NCBI GenBank assembly: GCA_964394585.1
Contig: CAYMYI010000020.1
Location: forward strand, 1 to 47,771
Length of the DNA stretch: 47,771 nt
Source of the DNA: CAYUJH01 sp964394585
Lineage (GTDB): Bacteria; Bacteroidota; Bacteroidia; Cytophagales; Flammeovirgaceae
Direction: 5' to 3'
Shown: piece by piece, positions 34,410 to 45,000 of the stretch
How positions within the stretch are numbered: the first letter of the stretch is position 1
How the letters are laid out: each line of letters begins with the position of its first letter
Program-made: the position numbers and the translations under genes
The notes under the pieces: generated by a model
What the model saw: the letters and a program-made list of their open reading frames with translations, nothing else
Databases searched by the model: none
Told to the model about the DNA's origin: nothing

Positions 34410-35546
34410 TTATGCTTTTTCTTCTACGGTTCCATCGGCGTATAGGGCAAAGCGCCGTTTTTGGCGGTCGTGTACGTAATCGTACCTAGGCCATGGCCAT
34501 CCGCCGAACTGCGTTTTTTGGAAGTCTTCAAAGGCATCTTGTAGTTCTGCACGCGTATTCATCACGAAAGGACCATGTTGTACCACAGGCTCGTTAATGG
34601 GTTTCCCTTGCAATACCAACACATGGCAGTTTTCCTGTCCGGCTTTTAGCATAAGGGCTTCTGTAGCGCGAACATCGGCAGCATGGTATCCTTGTAGTGT
34701 TTGGTCTCCTATGTGGAGTAAATCGCCACTGTATAAATATAAAGTTCGGTTGACTCCTTCTGAGGCACTGGGCAATTGCCAAGAAGCTCCGGCATCCATG
34801 CGAATATTCCAAACGGCTACTTGGTGCTCAGCAATTGCCGCCCATGAGTTGGGTGGTGGAGTTGGTGCAGTATGCCCTTCGATGTTTCCGGCAATTACCT
34901 CGATAAGCGTTGATTTCCCAGCACTATCCTTATGGTTAATTTTTGGGATGGTATCGTGCCATAACATTTTAAAATGCGGCTCTACAAATTTGCTAGCTTT
35001 GGGTAAGTTGAGCCATATTTGGAAAAGCTCTAAGGTGTTTTCTTTGTCTTGATGAAGCAGAGGAAACATTTCGGCGTGTTGTAGCCCTTTGCCGGCGGTC
35101 ATCCACTGCACATCGCCATTTCCGTAGCGGCCTGCTGCTCCGAGGGAATCGGAATGGTCTACCCATCCTTTTCGTACAACTGTGATTGTTTCAAACCCTC
35201 TGTGCGGATGCCCGGGAAAACCCGGAACGGTTTTTCCATGATACATCCGCCAGCCATCTTTTATATGAAAATCGCTCCCAAGGTTTCTTCCTGAAAGCGA
35301 GGCTTGTGGGCCCATTTGAGCATTCCCTTTTGGGAAGAAATCTTCGTGGTGTACACAGAATAAAAAAGGGTCTTGGGTTTCCCATTGAAAGCCAAGAGGT
35401 TTTATTCGCAAAATGGGGCTAGAGGGTTTTGTTTCCATAGGGGTAGCAGCTGATAGATTCATACCCGTTTGCGCGACTAAGGCACTTCCGAGCGTAGAGG
35501 GAATGATTTTCTTGAGAAATGAACGTCGATTCTTTTTTGTATCCAT
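34410..35546 (-). CDS. Pirin family protein with a Tat signal
   Basis: A 378-residue cupin-fold pirin. The metal-site motifs are HPHRGFETITVV and TAGKGLQHAEMFP. The second cupin half is around residues 225-330. The N-terminus is unusual: NRRSFLKK (Arg7-Arg8) is a twin-arginine (Tat) motif followed by a hydrophobic region and AQTGMNLSAATP. Pirins are usually cytoplasmic with quercetinase or regulatory roles, so export would be notable. The protein is also longer than the common 230-300 residues because of the leader and a C-terminal extension. Its own terminator follows. Confidence 0.92.
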   Translation of the reverse strand: MDTKKNRRSFLKKIIPSTLGSALVAQTGMNLSAATPMETKPSSPILRIKPLGFQWETQDPFLFCVHHEDFFPKGNAQMGPQASLSGRNLGSDFHIKDGWRMYHGKTVPGFPGHPHRGFETITVVRKGWVDHSDSLGAAGRYGNGDVQWMTAGKGLQHAEMFPLLHQDKENTLELFQIWLNLPKASKFVEPHFKMLWHDTIPKINHKDSAGKSTLIEVIAGNIEGHTAPTPPPNSWAAIAEHQVAVWNIRMDAGASWQLPSASEGVNRTLYLYSGDLLHIGDQTLQGYHAADVRATEALMLKAGQENCHVLVLQGKPINEPVVQHGPFVMNTRAELQDAFEDFQKTQFGGWPWPRYDYVHDRQKRRFALYADGTVEEKA

Positions 35547-35609
35547 AACTGATGTATGTACATCTTTTAGTAAATAACTAGGTCAACTAAAAAATGTTCG
35601 TATTATTCA

Positions 35610-37730
35610 CTAGAACAGGGAGGCGTCGTCGATGATATCTTCGGTAACATCGAAGAATGTTTCGTGGGTATTGAAGGGGCTCTCTCCTTCTGCCACTTTT
35701 ATTTTCTCGTATGAGGCATCTTTGCGCATTACGTAGGCGTTTACATTATCGCGTAGGTTATAAGCTAAGATATTGATAGCTTCTTGTTTCGCTTTGGGAT
35801 CTATAATGAGAAATAAGGATTCTATGCGGCGGTCGAAACTGCGTACCATCGCATCGGCACTACCGCCATATACTACCGGATCGCCATTATTATGAAAATA
35901 AAACAAGCGAGAGTGCTCTAGGTAATCGCCTACAAGAGAGTACACCTCTATATTTTCGCTAAGGTTTTTTCTTTGCGGTCGTATACAGCAAATGCCTCGC
36001 ACAATTAATTTAATCTTTACTCCGGCACCCGAAGCTTCATAGAGGGCATCGATGATTTTATCGTCTTGCAGAGAGTTCATTTTCATTACAATGCCACTTA
36101 CTATGCCTTTGCGAGCATTTTGAGCTTCGGTTTCAATAAGGCTGATGAGCTGGTCGCGCATGTAATCGGGCGCGGTGAGCAGGGTCTTGTACTGAGTTGG
36201 AAAAGAGTGGCCTGTAATTGCATTGAAAAACTCCGACACATCGTCGCCGTAAACATCGCGCGTAGAAATAAGCCCAATATCGGTGTAGAGTTTCGAGGTG
36301 CTTTCGTTGTAGTTACCACTAGCCATGTGGACATATCTTGTTACGCGATCGCCTTCTTTCCGCACAATAAGCAACATCTTTGTATGGGTTTTCAGCGTAC
36401 CAATTCCATGGATTACAAAGCAGCCAGCTTTTTCTAGTTTTTTTGATTCTTTAATGTTGTTTTCTTCATCAAATCGGGCTTTGATTTCGAACAATGCAGA
36501 AACGTGTTTTCCGTTTTCGGCAGCTTTGAGCAGTGCAGCGGTAATGCGCGAATCTTCAGCGAGGCGGTAGATAGTCATCTTGATGGCAAGCACATTTTTA
36601 TCTTCAGCGGCGGCATCAAGTAGTTCGAGTAGGTGTTCTGCACTATTAAAGGGGTGGTGCAGTAAGATATCCCTTTTACGAATTTTCTTAAAAATGTTAT
36701 CGGTATTGTTATTGCGCAGGGCAATAGGCTCTACCGGTACACGCGGTGCGGGAATTTGGTATTTAAATGCAGAGTGCTTTACAATTTGCCAAAGGGCTGT
36801 GAGGTCTAAAATCTCACTTTCGTTGAATACATTATAGTCGTCGATACCCCATTTTTCGGTAAGTTGTTTCAGCATCCATTTTGAATAGCCAGGAAGCACT
36901 TCGAGGCGTACCACTCGTCCGGTTCTACGCGTTTTCAGCTTGCTTCGGATTTCTTGAATAAAATCAGTTTCCAAGTCTTCACTTTCATCGAGGGTGAAAT
37001 CGCCGTTGCGAGTAATCCGGATTAAATCGGCAGAAATGATTTCTACGTTGCGGAAAAGCTTTTGCAAATTGGCTAAAATGATTGACTCAATCGGGACAAA
37101 TACGAGTTCATCTTTCCGTACAATTTCAAAAAAGCGAGGGAGGTTTTGAGGGATTTGAATGAACGATAATTTTTTAGCGTCTTTCGTGTTATTGAGTTTC
37201 TCTTTGGTGACCACACTGAAAATCAGTAGTTGGTTCATTAAAGTAGGAAAGGTGTGGAACGAGTCGTACACCATGGGAGTGAGCATCGGGAAGATGGTTT
37301 TCTTAAAATATATCTGCGCTTCTTTCTGTTCTTCTTCTGATATCTCGTGAAAGTAATTGATAGTGAAACCGTTTTTTGTGAAAAGAGGCGCAAGCTCTTT
37401 AAACAGTATTTTGTTTTGTTGTTTCACAAAATCGTGGATATCGCTAAGCAGTTTTACACGGAATTGGTCTTCGCGCAAGCCTGAATAATCAACTCTTGAT
37501 TTGTTGTAATCGAGATAGTTGTATAAGCTCCCTACACGAATCATAAAAAATTCGTCGAGGTTAGAAGCTGTAATAGCTAAGAACTTTAACCGTTCAAACA
37601 CTGTGCGCCGAGCATCGCTGGCTTGGTCGAGCACGCGGCAGTTAAACTGCAGCCAGCTTAAATCGCGGCTGATATACTTGCTTTCTGATATGAGGCTATC
37701 AATTTTTTCTTGAAAAAGAACGGTACTCAT
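35610..37730 (-). CDS. ppk1: Polyphosphate kinase 1
   Basis: A 706-residue PPK1 that makes polyphosphate from ATP. The start is at the ATG of 37728-37730; a longer frame to 37781 adds only 17 residues without family character. Family signatures are SRDLSWLQFNCRVLDQA at the N-terminus, NLDEFFMIRVG, and PFNSAEHLLELLD. The catalytic histidine motif is RYVHMASGNYNES (His468, phosphorylated in E. coli at the equivalent His). The second conserved histidine is in YLEHSRLFYFHNNG (His606). Length fits the family. It is upstream of the pirin gene on the minus strand and divergent from the gene at 37886. Confidence 0.97.
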   Translation of the reverse strand: MSTVLFQEKIDSLISESKYISRDLSWLQFNCRVLDQASDARRTVFERLKFLAITASNLDEFFMIRVGSLYNYLDYNKSRVDYSGLREDQFRVKLLSDIHDFVKQQNKILFKELAPLFTKNGFTINYFHEISEEEQKEAQIYFKKTIFPMLTPMVYDSFHTFPTLMNQLLIFSVVTKEKLNNTKDAKKLSFIQIPQNLPRFFEIVRKDELVFVPIESIILANLQKLFRNVEIISADLIRITRNGDFTLDESEDLETDFIQEIRSKLKTRRTGRVVRLEVLPGYSKWMLKQLTEKWGIDDYNVFNESEILDLTALWQIVKHSAFKYQIPAPRVPVEPIALRNNNTDNIFKKIRKRDILLHHPFNSAEHLLELLDAAAEDKNVLAIKMTIYRLAEDSRITAALLKAAENGKHVSALFEIKARFDEENNIKESKKLEKAGCFVIHGIGTLKTHTKMLLIVRKEGDRVTRYVHMASGNYNESTSKLYTDIGLISTRDVYGDDVSEFFNAITGHSFPTQYKTLLTAPDYMRDQLISLIETEAQNARKGIVSGIVMKMNSLQDDKIIDALYEASGAGVKIKLIVRGICCIRPQRKNLSENIEVYSLVGDYLEHSRLFYFHNNGDPVVYGGSADAMVRSFDRRIESLFLIIDPKAKQEAINILAYNLRDNVNAYVMRKDASYEKIKVAEGESPFNTHETFFDVTEDIIDDASLF

Positions 37731-37885
37731 AGTGTTGAAGGGCTTATCGTTAGAGATGAAGAACTTATCGAATCTATACAAATTTACAATGCGAAAGAGC
37801 TAGAGAAAAATGAACTTTTTTCAACGAGGCATTAAACCTTTGGTTTTGGCTTTCGTCGAAAAGATAAATCAACATACTAAATACC

Positions 37886-38194
37886 ATGAAACAGTATAAA
37901 ATTCTTTTCGCTTTTGTAGGATTGATGTTATTGGCAGGTGTACCTGCCCAGGCACAGGTGGTTGTGAAAGTAAAACCGATACGCCCTACCGTGGTAGTAC
38001 AACGACCTGCAAAATTAAAAGCAGGCCATATTTGGGTGGAAGGGCATTGGCGTTGGGATAGACGAGCTAAGAAGTATATATGGGTGAAAGGGCATCAGAT
38101 ACAGGCGCGCAAAGGTTTTCGGTATGTTCCCGGACGTTGGGTGAGTACACGCCGAGGATACAAATGGGTGCCCGGTGGCTGGAAAAGAGTTTAA
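37886..38194 (+). CDS. Small secreted YXWGXW-repeat-type protein
   Basis: A 102-residue protein with a clear signal peptide (IPLike hydrophobic core LFAFVGLMLLAGVPAQA, probably cleaved after AQA). The mature part is very basic and has tryptophan repeats: GHIWVEGHWRWD, KYIWVKGHQI and YVPGRWV/KWVPGGW. This resembles the YXWGXW (BcpO-like) repeat motif of small envelope proteins. Function is unknown. It is divergent from ppk1 and its stop is 5 bp from the convergent DUF4340 gene stop. Confidence 0.85.
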   Translation: MKQYKILFAFVGLMLLAGVPAQAQVVVKVKPIRPTVVVQRPAKLKAGHIWVEGHWRWDRRAKKYIWVKGHQIQARKGFRYVPGRWVSTRRGYKWVPGGWKRV

Positions 38195-38199
38195 TTGGC

Positions 38200-39114
38200 T
38201 TATTGCCTCATAAAAAACTCTTTGCTTACCAAAAAGGTGCGAAGCTGTTGAGGATTAAAGGCGACGATTTCGCCATTAGGCAGTAACTCGCCAAATACAC
38301 CTTTGGGGCCGGGGTATAGCCTTAATTTCCCTCCCAAAGATGCACGTAGGTCTTTTACTTCCATTTCGCAAAGAGGGGTGATTGTGCTGAGGCTGTCGGA
38401 AATGGAAGGGTTGTCCACAAATTGGCTGACCTCAAATTGCTCGTATAGCTGGATGTAGTTATACACAGCGGCAGAGTCGAGTTGGGTAACGCCGCTTACG
38501 GTGTAGAATGTTGAATCGAACGAAATGGTGAAGCTGTTGGCAGGGTCGCCTGTGTAAGTTACCGATAGTTGTTGGAGTGTCTGCCAAGAAGTCCGCAAAA
38601 TGCGCCGATCGCGCCAACGGTTTTCACTTATTTGAAAGTAATCGTTTGCATCGAAGAATAAGCCGGGTACATATACATAGTATCCTTTGTTTTCGGAGGT
38701 GGCTAACCAAGTTTCGGAGCCGGCTTGCCCTAACGTAAATTTTGCAAGAGAGAGGTCGTCGGCAAAAACCTCTACTTGGTATGTGGTGGAATCGCGTAGG
38801 AACTGCTGTAGGGTTTCTGCGTTAATAGTACGCTTAATTTCAAGGCGCGAAAGGATGCCCAATATTGTGTTTACTTGGCTCGGGCGAGCCACATAATCAT
38901 TATCGACTTTCCAAACGTTATCGGTGGAAATGGCTATTTGATGCGTTCCAATTTTTAGTCTATCGAGTGAATCGAGCGGAAGATTGGCGAAAAGAATATT
39001 CGATGCTTCGGAAGAGGTTTGCTTACGGTTTGCATTTGGTAGCGTTAAAGAAAGTATGATGGCAGTTAACAGCAGTAAGTTGATAAATATTAATGTTTTT
39101 AACTTCTTACTCAT
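38200..39114 (-). CDS. DUF4340 domain protein
   Basis: A 304-residue protein with one N-terminal membrane segment (about residues 6-25: LIFINLLLLTAIILSLTLP) and a soluble extracytoplasmic domain of the DUF4340 type. Motifs include LDRLKIGTHQIAISTDNVWKVDNDYVARPSQVNTILGIL and NRWRDRRILRTSWQTLQQLSVTY. DUF4340 proteins often occur with gliding-motility ABC genes (GldG relatives), but none are adjacent. It is 163 bp downstream of the M14 peptidase gene and separated by a hairpin. Confidence 0.85.
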   Translation of the reverse strand: MSKKLKTLIFINLLLLTAIILSLTLPNANRKQTSSEASNILFANLPLDSLDRLKIGTHQIAISTDNVWKVDNDYVARPSQVNTILGILSRLEIKRTINAETLQQFLRDSTTYQVEVFADDLSLAKFTLGQAGSETWLATSENKGYYVYVPGLFFDANDYFQISENRWRDRRILRTSWQTLQQLSVTYTGDPANSFTISFDSTFYTVSGVTQLDSAAVYNYIQLYEQFEVSQFVDNPSISDSLSTITPLCEMEVKDLRASLGGKLRLYPGPKGVFGELLPNGEIVAFNPQQLRTFLVSKEFFMRQ

Positions 39115-39215
39115 GGCGGTTGGGCTTTAACTCAATACTAATTTATTTGGGAGAGTTCGGTTTATTAAAACCTCAAATTTCTTGACATTCTAGGGCGGCT
39201 CAGTCTTTTTAAAGA

Positions 39216-39254
39216 TAATAGCGAGACGATAGAGGGTAGATTGCCTCGCTATTA
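39216..39254 (-). terminator. Hairpin after the M14 peptidase gene, possible terminator
   Basis: Perfect 10-bp arms TAATAGCGAG/CTCGCTATTA (39216-39225 and 39245-39254) enclose a 19-nt loop. It lies 24 bp past the peptidase stop on the minus strand. The following sequence (TCTTTAAAAAG) has only a weak T-run, so terminator function is uncertain. Confidence 0.45.
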
Positions 39255-39277
39255 ATGTAAAGGAGAGTACAAAAGAT

Positions 39278-41794
39278 CTATTCTACAAAGAAAATTGCAT
39301 TGGCAAGTAAGAGTTTACCACTATGCCAAAACCCTCGGAAAATGGGAGAGTCTGTCATGTAAACAATACGCCCACTTCCAAAGCGCTCTGTACCAATTGC
39401 CAATGTGTTTTTGAGTTCTGCTTTAAGCGTATGCCCAACAAAACCACTTACGAAGCTATCTTCTTTAAAAACGCCTACGTTCCACCCCGAGGTAAGATAT
39501 GGATAAGTGTTACTATTGCGCTTAATGAAATGAACGGACTGGTCATCTCCAAATCCAAGCGGATGGGTTTCATCGAGGTATACTTTATAAATGCTACCTT
39601 CTACACTTTCTGTTAACTGCTCTCGCTGCGCTTCTGCATATTTTTTAAGCAAATCATCTCCTTCTTTTTTGTTTTGAATGTGCATTTTTTCTTGATGTTT
39701 CTCGTACACCTCGCCTAAACTCGTTTGTGTATCGGCAGCGAAGGAATTGATAGCGCGTTCTAAGGCGATGATTTTCCCACCATTTCGCAAAAACTCTTTG
39801 AGTGTACTGTACATTCTGCCGTAACTGCCTGAGGGCAAAATTAAGGTGTTGAAATGGCTTAAATCGGCACTGAAAAAGTCGTTGGTGTTGATGATGCCCA
39901 CAGGGTATCCTAATTGCTCTTCGAAGTAATGCCACAACTCCCCGAATGCGGTAGGCGAAACGCCATCTCCTCCGATAAGAGCCACCCTTGGCATTTCAAT
40001 AAAGCGCACAGAGCTAGAACCTAAATCTTTCCCACCTTCTACCAAACCGGTAGCCGCTTTTATGAGAGGTTGCTCTAGTTGGTTTGCAATTTCCACTAGG
40101 GTTTTGTGAAACTCAGGATGCTTGCGATTATCGGCTTGACTGATAATGAGTGTACCTCTAGCAAAAGTTTTTCCTTCGGCTACGAAAGGCTGTGCGGCAT
40201 ATCGTGCCTTTATACCGGCCTTTGTAATGGCAGCCAAAAATTGAGCATCTTGGAAATCGAGCCACTCGGCATAGTAGGCATAGGCAGTACCACCTTCGTT
40301 AGGTGTGAAAGGAAAATCCACCGGCTTTTCTTGTATCGAAAGGCGCTCGGTTACAGCGTATGCTTCCAGTTCGTACACATACGGTAGTGCCCAAGCCGTC
40401 AAATCATAGGTGAGGGAATCTTCGTACATAGTTTTAGGCTCGAAAAGCACTTTTACAAAGCGCGAATGTGGCTGGTAGGCGCTAACTATAATATCGTTTG
40501 CAGAGGGAGTAAAACTTGCTTCGGTATTTTGGAGGTAACGAAAGCCCCGCATAGAACGGTTGCTTGCGGTGGCATATCCATACTGTATGTTTTGGCGGTC
40601 GAGCAGACGGAGGAGTGCCTTGATGCGATCCGGCGGATTGCTCCCTTTAATCACGTAGCTTTTATACGCTCCGTACGGTGAGGAAACTCCTTCGGCAAAA
40701 TAAGTATTGAACTCTTCAATCATTTTCTCTTTGTTTTTCCAGCTTACTTCAATGGTAGAAAGGCTTGCTGCATAGTGGTGGGCAATACGATCGGCAAGCG
40801 TAAGTGTATCCTGGTTTTCCATCAAAACGCCGACTCCTGCCCTACCCGAGCCGCCTTGTTCGTAGGTAAAGCCGATAGCGCCGTTGTAAGTAGGCCAAGT
40901 ATCGCCATAGCTAGGGTATAGCAAATCATACACTTCTTTGGTGAAGAAAAGCCAGCCTTCTTTATCGAAGTATTTTGCATGGTTTTCCCCAGATTTGGTG
41001 TGGAACTCGCGTTGCCACTTCGTGATTACCTCGTGAAAAGGCTTTGCCGAAGGACCAAAAAAGTAAGAAGAATTTACACCCATTTCGTGTAGGTCTACGT
41101 GTACGTGTGGCATCCACTGCTGATATACACGAATTCGCTGCCTACTTTCCGTTTGAGTTTGCCATGCCCAATCGCGGTTTAAATCGAATAAATAATGGTT
41201 AAAACGCCCACCTGGCCAAGGTTCGTTATGCTGCCAAGTATCGGGGTTGGGGTCGAGCATAGTAGTTTGTACTTGGTTGTACCAATTGGCGTACCGATCG
41301 CGCCCATCAGGGTTTTCGCAAGGGTCGAGTATCACAATGGTTTCTTTGAGCCAATCGCCTACGCCCTCGTAGTTTTCGGCAACTAGGGTATATAATACTT
41401 TCATAGCGGCTTCCATACCTACCGCTTCGTTTCCGTGTACATTGTAGCTTAACCACACAATGGGGAGTTGTTCACTTTGCGCCTCGCCTAAGAGCAACCC
41501 GGCATTTACTAGGTTGTTTCTTCGGAGTTGCTCGAGTTTTTGCATATTCTCTTCCGAAGAAATCACGGCTATCATGAGTGGCCTGCGTTCGTAGGTTGTA
41601 CCATACTCAAAAAGCTGAACTTTATTAGAGTTTTCGGCGACATGCTTAAAATAATCTACCATTCGATAATGATAGGTAAATGCACTACCAAGTTCATAGC
41701 CTAGAAACAATTCGGGCGATTGCACTTGTGCTCTGGATAGCCCCCATGAAATAATGCTGAAAATGATTAAACCTATTTTTTTCATACGATTCAT
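39278..41794 (-). CDS. M14 family zinc carboxypeptidase-like protein (exported)
   Basis: An 838-residue protein with an N-terminal signal peptide (MKKIGLIIFSIISWGLSRAQ). The M14 metallopeptidase domain spans about residues 35-345. Zinc ligands are in VHGNEAVG (His120, Glu123) and in HVDLHEMG (His236 probable). DLNRDWAW and YEQGGSG (Glu312, the catalytic glutamate equivalent) are also present. The C-terminal 250 residues contain VALIGGDG, TNDFFSADLSHFNTLILPSG and GRIVYMTDSPIFRG, resembling a class I glutamine-amidotransferase-like fold. Substrate is unknown. It is divergent from the large fusion gene. Confidence 0.92.
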   Translation of the reverse strand: MNRMKKIGLIIFSIISWGLSRAQVQSPELFLGYELGSAFTYHYRMVDYFKHVAENSNKVQLFEYGTTYERRPLMIAVISSEENMQKLEQLRRNNLVNAGLLLGEAQSEQLPIVWLSYNVHGNEAVGMEAAMKVLYTLVAENYEGVGDWLKETIVILDPCENPDGRDRYANWYNQVQTTMLDPNPDTWQHNEPWPGGRFNHYLFDLNRDWAWQTQTESRQRIRVYQQWMPHVHVDLHEMGVNSSYFFGPSAKPFHEVITKWQREFHTKSGENHAKYFDKEGWLFFTKEVYDLLYPSYGDTWPTYNGAIGFTYEQGGSGRAGVGVLMENQDTLTLADRIAHHYAASLSTIEVSWKNKEKMIEEFNTYFAEGVSSPYGAYKSYVIKGSNPPDRIKALLRLLDRQNIQYGYATASNRSMRGFRYLQNTEASFTPSANDIIVSAYQPHSRFVKVLFEPKTMYEDSLTYDLTAWALPYVYELEAYAVTERLSIQEKPVDFPFTPNEGGTAYAYYAEWLDFQDAQFLAAITKAGIKARYAAQPFVAEGKTFARGTLIISQADNRKHPEFHKTLVEIANQLEQPLIKAATGLVEGGKDLGSSSVRFIEMPRVALIGGDGVSPTAFGELWHYFEEQLGYPVGIINTNDFFSADLSHFNTLILPSGSYGRMYSTLKEFLRNGGKIIALERAINSFAADTQTSLGEVYEKHQEKMHIQNKKEGDDLLKKYAEAQREQLTESVEGSIYKVYLDETHPLGFGDDQSVHFIKRNSNTYPYLTSGWNVGVFKEDSFVSGFVGHTLKAELKNTLAIGTERFGSGRIVYMTDSPIFRGFWHSGKLLLANAIFFVE

Positions 41795-41906
41795 GTTATG
41801 AAAGTTATTCTTTTAGTGATTAAAGGTACATAACCCTTTAAAAATAGAGTGGTCTACACCCCTTCTATTTTTTTTGAAGGATACGTAGATGATAGTGCTG
41901 ATAAGT

Positions 41907-41928
41907 GTATCTTTTACGGTAAAGATAC
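41907..41928. promoter_or_regulatory. 8-bp inverted repeat in the divergent intergenic region
   Basis: GTATCTTT (41907-41914) and AAAGATAC (41921-41928) form a perfect 8-bp inverted repeat with a 6-nt spacer. It lies in the 245-bp region between the M14 peptidase start (41794) and the fusion-gene start (42040). It could be an operator or a hairpin. The only clear structure in this gap; I found no strong promoter. Confidence 0.3.
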
Positions 41929-42039
41929 CATCACACGCTTAAGCAAAATGCTATATTGCATGTGTGGAATTTTGTGATTATCTACAAGGTTTAGCAGAAA
42001 GCACAACGTTTGAAAGGAATCTCTCACTATTCATAATAT

Positions 42040-45000
42040 ATGGCGAAAGCAAAAAAATTTGGCACATTTGCCGGCGTATTTACACCCTCGCTCCTTACAA
42101 TTTTAGGTGTTATTATGTATATGCGCTTGGGGTGGGTTGTTGGCGAAAGCGGACTCGTTGCCACCTTGGCGATTATCTTCATTGCTCATATTATCTCAGT
42201 AACTACCGGGCTTTCGGTTTCTTCGGTAGCTACCGACAAAAAAGTAAAAGCTGGGGGGCTTTACTACATGCTCTCGCGTTCGCTAGGGTTGCCTATTGGC
42301 GGAGCTATCGGCATTACTCTTTTTGTAGGGACGGCATTGAGCATCTCTATGTATATTGTAGGGTTTAGCGATAGCTTCAACAATGCGATTGGCTTTGCCG
42401 GTAACGGACTAATGAATACGCGTATCACCGGAACAATTACCCTTACGCTGATTACCATTGTTGCGCTGATTAGTACTTCGGTAGCGCTAAAAGCGCAGTA
42501 CTATATTATGGCGGCAATCTTCCTCTCGCTAGTATCTATTGTAGTAGGAGGTGTGTGGGGGAACCATGGCTTAGAAGCTGCTGTGCCTTCGTTTTGGCCT
42601 CCAACAGCTGGCATCTCCCTCGAAGTTGTATTTGCTATTTTCTTCCCTGCGGTAACCGGTTTTACAGCAGGTGTTGCCATGTCCGGAGATTTGCAAGACC
42701 CTAAGAAATCTATTCCGGTAGGTACTATGGCTTCAATCCTTGTAGGGCTGATTGTTTATGTAGGTCTTGCCTGTTTCTTAGCCTTTTTTGTTGATAGAGC
42801 CGCTCTACGAGAAGATTATAACGTCCTTTCGCGTATTACTTATTTTTCGGCTTATGGTGCTCCTTTGCTTATGGCGGGTATTTGGGGAGCTACGCTTTCC
42901 TCGGCACTAGGTGGAATTTTAGGCGGGCCGCGCATTTTACAAGCGATGTCGTTTGATCGCGTAACCCCCCCGTTCTTTGGTAAAGGAGTAGGGAAAAGTA
43001 ACGAACCACGCCGAGCGCTCATCTTTACGTTTTTAATTGCCGAAATGGGCATTTTGATTGGGGAGCTCGATTTAATCGCCCCTATTGTGTCAATGTTTTA
43101 CCTATCAGCCTATGGTTTTATCAACCTTACCTCTGCCTTAGAGAGTTGGTCAGGGTCTGATTTCCGCCCTCAATTTAAAATCCCCAGAGCAGTGAGTGTG
43201 TTAGGGGCCATTGCCACTTTTGTGGTAATGTTCCGCTTGAACTTTGTGGCAATGTTAGCCTCGTTCCTCATCATTGGGTTAATCTTCTTGTATTTAACGC
43301 GCAAGCAAATCAGCATAGGGTTTAGCGACATTTGGCAGGGTGTATGGTCAGAAGTATTGCGAACCTCGTTGTTTATGGTGAACCGTAAACAAACCGACCA
43401 ACGCAACTGGCGACCCAACATCCTACTGTTTTCCGGCGATCAAGAAAAACGACGTTACATGCTAGAGTTTGGGCAGAACATTGTAAGCCGTTTGGGAGTC
43501 GTTTCTAGTTTCGAACTCAAAGAAGATTCGAACGTTTCGGGGCTAATGCCTGTACCCGATGCGGTGGATACTAGCGATTCTAAAAGCTTTTTTAACCGAA
43601 CGTTTCTTTGCGACGACGTCTACGAAGGTATCGGCACTATTGCCGCTACCTATGGTTTTTCGGGAGTTAGCCCCAATACGGTGATGTTGGGCTGGTCGCG
43701 CTATACCGGAGCCCCCTATAAATTCACCAAATTACTCCATCGCTTTGCCGAAATCGATTATAACGTGTTAGTGATGGACTACGACCGTGAGTTCGGTTTT
43801 CGTAACAAAGATCGGATTGATATTTGGTTTCGAGGGAAAGGAAGAAACCTCTCGTTTGCGCTCACCATGGCGCGTTTTCTGCTCACTGGCGACGATTGGC
43901 GCAATGCCCATGTGCGTATCTTGACCGATTTGGAGAAATCTGAAGTAAATAGTGCTGAGGTATATAAAAGCATGGAAGTTGCTTTGGAAACGCTTCGGCT
44001 AAATGCTGAGGTGAAAATTGTAAGCAGCGCACAGCAAAACAGATCGTTCTTAGAAACCCTCAAGGCAGAGTCGGCGCAGAGTAGCTTGGTCATGTTAGGA
44101 CTACCCGACATTGAGCCGGGGAAAGAACAAGAATTTTATGAAAGGACCGATTTGTTGTGCGACCGATTAGGCACCGTTCTTTTATATAGAGCCTCTTCGC
44201 ACTTCCACGAAATTGATTTGCACATACCCGACCCGAGGGAAGTGGCAACAGTGGAAAGCGAAACAAGCCTTCCTGTGGATGATTTAGAGATTTTGATACC
44301 CCCATCGTTCACAGAAATGGTAGCTCCCATCGAAACGGCACATCGAGCTTTTGAAGAAACCTTCAACCATTACTTTAAAACCTATTTTACAAATGTAATT
44401 GCGAAAGATTTAGGCGTATTTAAAACCGTAGCAGAAAGTATCCGAAGTTTACAGCAGCGCTTGTTAACCGAAAAGCCAGAACTTGATGAGGTAAAACTGC
44501 TCATCATTCAGTTTTTAGAACAAAATGCAGGGTTGCTTCAAAATTATGTAAACCAAGAAGTAGCCGCCCAACAAGCACTCCTCGAAAAAGGAGGTAAAGA
44601 AATGCGCACCATGGCAAAAGGCGTATTTCAATACGTTCCCCCTCGGCTGAAAACTACAGTCCTTTTTGAAAGCCTTTCCGATGAACGTGCAAAGCTGTTT
44701 AAAGATTACTTAGGAAGATATGCTTGGGGAATAGCAAAAATTTCGAGCAAACAGTTTATATATCGTGTGCCATTTCGCAAAATGATTTACCAAGCCCTGA
44801 ATTATTTTGGGCAAGATGTGCTCATCCCATGGCTTTGGCAAAACATGCACGAAGGCGAACAAATTCAGGTATCGCTCCAAAAAGTTATTGCAAAAATTTA
44901 TAAAGCGGCACTTAAAACCGATAAAGGAAACGAGCCTACCGAAAGCTACAGTTCAGAAGCCCTAGCTGCCCAAATTGATGAAATACTTGCCGACTTACTA

